This document shows, in pieces, positions 23,344-24,700 of a stretch of DNA of 24,700 bases. Each line of letters begins with the position of its first letter. Position 1 is the stretch's first letter. The position numbers and the translations under genes are program-made. The stretch is taken from NCBI GenBank assembly GCA_030917125.1, contig JAUPVH010000068.1, positions 1 to 24,700 on the forward strand, given 5' to 3'. The notes beneath the pieces are model-generated. The model was not told where the DNA came from. It ran no database searches and saw only the letters and a program-made list of their open reading frames with translations. The DNA comes from Patescibacteria group bacterium. GTDB lineage: Bacteria; Patescibacteriota; Saccharimonadia; CAILAD01; GCA-016700035.

Positions 23344-23393
23344 GAGTATTGTCTCTTAGATATGCCTTAAACGCTCGGCCCATCATAAGGTAG

Positions 23394-24545
23394 CTAGTAA
23401 TACGAAGCCGCCAAGAACTGCCCATGTCTGAAGCTAAGCAAAGCATGCTTTTTATTGTACCCCCCCCCCCGAACTTTTACACCTGCCAGAAGCTTGCGGT
23501 GCCTATAATGCTTGACGAGCCCCCGATATGAAGCTTCGGTGGTTTCAGGGCAGTCAGGGTTAGATAAGGCCGCCATGAGGTTACGTTTTAGGCGTTTGCC
23601 CGGGTGTATGCGGTGCGGGTATATTACTGCACCTAAGAAGGCCACACCTCGGTTGCATTCCTGCAAGTGTTTCTTGTGTGGGTGTAGTACCAGCCCTAAG
23701 CTATGATTCACATACTGCTCTACGGTCATAGTCACCTCAACTAGCTCAGCCTTATCTGGAGCAATAATGTAGAAGTCATCAACATAGCGCCCATAGTGTT
23801 TAAAGCCCAGCTCTAGGGTGACAAATCTATCGAGTTGGTCAAGGTAGATATTACTCAATAGTTGCGAGGTTAGGTTACCAATGGCAATACCACGCCCTTT
23901 GGGCTGGTGATACAAACTCTTACTGGGTGGCAACCCCTTCCAGGCGCTGCGTGGACAGTGTATAACAGCATCTTTCAGAGGATCATTAAAGATAATGACT
24001 TTCCATAGGAACTTACATACCTGGTAGGCGTACCCTTTATTCGCATACTGTCGGTCTAGCCCCCACATAGCTCGAGCATATAACTTTTTACGATCTAAGC
24101 TCATAAAGTAGCCCTGGAGATCAAGTTTTAGTACGTAAGCTGGACGAGTATAGCTACGACTGACTGAGCGGATGTGGTGATCTAAACGGCGAATACCATA
24201 GAGTGTACCCTTACCAATCCGACAGCTGTAGTTATCCTCGATAAACCGTGCATCCCACCAGGCGTTCACTTGGTTAAACAGGAAGTGGTGAACGACTCTA
24301 TCCCGAAAGGCAGCTGCAAATATCTCCCGCTTGATGGGTTTGTTTACGATGAACGCTGTCGACGGTCGGGGGGTGTAGCTACGCGTGTGAATCTCATACG
24401 CTAAAGCTGCAATTTCGATCTTGGCAATCTTGCCAAAGGCTTCCACTTCCGGCTTCTTGGTCTTGCCAGCCCGAGCTGCTTCGTAGGCTTTCCACAGTTC
24501 TTTACTGAGCCAGTCAAGGCGAACGTTTGAAATGTGCGTCGTCAT
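23394..24545 (-). CDS. Diversity-generating retroelement reverse transcriptase
   Basis: This is a 383-residue reverse transcriptase that copies the template RNA with errors at adenines and feeds the cDNA into the variable repeat of a target gene. Motif A is LKLDLQGYF (Asp142), the DGR-type finger/palm motif is IGNLTSQLLSNIYL (222-235), and the catalytic box is YVDD (254-257). CRIGKGTLYGIRRL (108-121) is also typical of DGR and related enzymes. There is no maturase or endonuclease domain, arguing against a group II intron. A run of 11 G (+ strand C, 23460-23470) codes for Arg359-Gly362 near the C-terminus, a slippage-prone site. The ribosome site is weak (AGG about 14 bases upstream). No Avd-like gene is visible between the reverse transcriptase and either repeat. 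Confidence 0.93.
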   Translation of the reverse strand: MTTHISNVRLDWLSKELWKAYEAARAGKTKKPEVEAFGKIAKIEIAALAYEIHTRSYTPRPSTAFIVNKPIKREIFAAAFRDRVVHHFLFNQVNAWWDARFIEDNYSCRIGKGTLYGIRRLDHHIRSVSRSYTRPAYVLKLDLQGYFMSLDRKKLYARAMWGLDRQYANKGYAYQVCKFLWKVIIFNDPLKDAVIHCPRSAWKGLPPSKSLYHQPKGRGIAIGNLTSQLLSNIYLDQLDRFVTLELGFKHYGRYVDDFYIIAPDKAELVEVTMTVEQYVNHSLGLVLHPHKKHLQECNRGVAFLGAVIYPHRIHPGKRLKRNLMAALSNPDCPETTEASYRGLVKHYRHRKLLAGVKVRGGGYNKKHALLSFRHGQFLAASYY

Positions 24546-24609
24546 AGTTGTATTGGAGACCTAGGAAATTTACTAACTGGAGGCTGGCACAACCCAGTCG
24601 ACTCGGCGG

Positions 24610-24633
24610 GCGGCGGCGTGGTCACGCCGCCGC
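24610..24633. other. GC-rich perfect hairpin upstream of the reverse transcriptase
   Basis: An 11-bp perfect inverted repeat (24610-24620 with 24623-24633) of alternating GC content lies about 65 bases before the reverse transcriptase start. Flanking stretches can also pair (GAGGCT 24580-24585 with AGCCTC 24638-24643). No U tract follows on either strand, so it is not a simple terminator. Confidence 0.7.
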
Positions 24634-24661
24634 TCCAAGCCTCGCTTTGTGAGTTGGCCAG

Positions 24662-24681
24662 ACAGTAGCTAAAGCTACTGT
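24662..24681. promoter_or_regulatory. DGR-type hairpin after the variable repeat
   Basis: A perfect 8-bp stem with a 4-nt loop (24662-24669 with 24674-24681) lies six bases past the repeat end on the - strand. DGR target sites are known to need a hairpin of this size just downstream of the variable repeat, which supports the copy at the right edge as the variable repeat. Confidence 0.65.
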
Positions 24682-24700
24682 AAGAGACAGCGAACCCCGA
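24675..24700 (-). CDS. 3' end of DGR target gene with variable repeat (partial)
   Basis: Only the last codons are in the window. On the - strand they read ...GGG GTT CGC TGT CTC TTA CAG TAG, giving Gly-Val-Arg-Cys-Leu-Leu-Gln and stop. The bases 24688-24700 match the 3' end of the template repeat exactly, and the match resumes through 24681. In the template the codon after CGC is TGA (stop), here TGT (Cys), so the frame stays open as a variable repeat requires; many DGR targets end in a similar Arg-Cys context. The protein itself and its cell location cannot be judged. Confidence 0.5.

Noticed and set aside
23394..24545. Group II intron or retron reverse transcriptase
   Set aside because: No maturase, endonuclease or domain V-like RNA was seen; the IGNLTSQ motif and nearby repeats fit a DGR.
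1..24700. CRISPR array, rRNA, tRNA or insertion sequence
   Set aside because: No regularly spaced repeats, rRNA-like stretches, tRNA folds or transposase genes were seen by reading; a dedicated scan was not possible.

Overview
The window looks like a chromosome segment of a Patescibacteria/CPR bacterium, most likely an environmental Candidatus Saccharibacteria. This is inferred from gene style and content; there is no rRNA gene to test it. The genes are compact and often separated by 3-60 bases. The standard code is used, with TGA as a real stop (for example at 10465, 10566 and 22525), which argues against Gracilibacteria and Absconditabacteria. Several genes resemble monoderm genes: a heliorhodopsin, an LAxTG-type surface protein, and surface proteins with C-terminal membrane anchors. 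Several -10 boxes sit only 6-10 bases before the start codon, which suggests leaderless messages.

Left part (1-10000), housekeeping. typA/bipA is on the + strand. A small hypothetical gene and a PcrA/UvrD helicase are on the - strand; the helicase is interrupted by a 362-residue intein inserted in motif III that appears to carry a GIY-YIG-like domain. A membrane-anchored hypothetical protein follows on +, then a - strand run of pyruvate kinase, a 3-TM protein, triosephosphate isomerase and inorganic pyrophosphatase.

Middle part (10000-18900), membrane and surface functions. A strong promoter drives a two-gene + unit (a LysM-like membrane protein and a 34-residue membrane microprotein). Facing it on - is a response regulator / histidine kinase / heliorhodopsin run. 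A secreted coiled-coil protein and an 82-residue protein with a structured leader follow. On + come a membrane-tethered thioredoxin, CcdA and a ~1100-residue GLUG/Ig-like surface protein; the redox pair may supply oxidative folding outside the cell.

Right part (18900-21650), three - strand genes with a more GC-rich, actinobacterial feel: purE, a Thr-rich LAxTG surface protein and a 394-residue unknown protein with a zinc ribbon. Each has its own promoter and intrinsic terminator, and they may be host-derived.

Right end (21650-24700), an accessory region: a membrane-anchored Mrr-type nuclease coupled to a small protein, an XRE regulator, and a diversity-generating retroelement (DGR). The DGR has a reverse transcriptase with YVDD and IGNLTSQ, an Asn-codon-rich template repeat downstream of it, and, at the last 20 bases of the window, the 3' end of a second copy followed by an 8-bp/4-nt hairpin. 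The one mismatch between the copies is A in the template and T in the presumed variable repeat, as adenine mutagenesis predicts. The diversified target gene must lie just past the right edge. This is the most notable system here, followed by the two-component/heliorhodopsin run and the intein.
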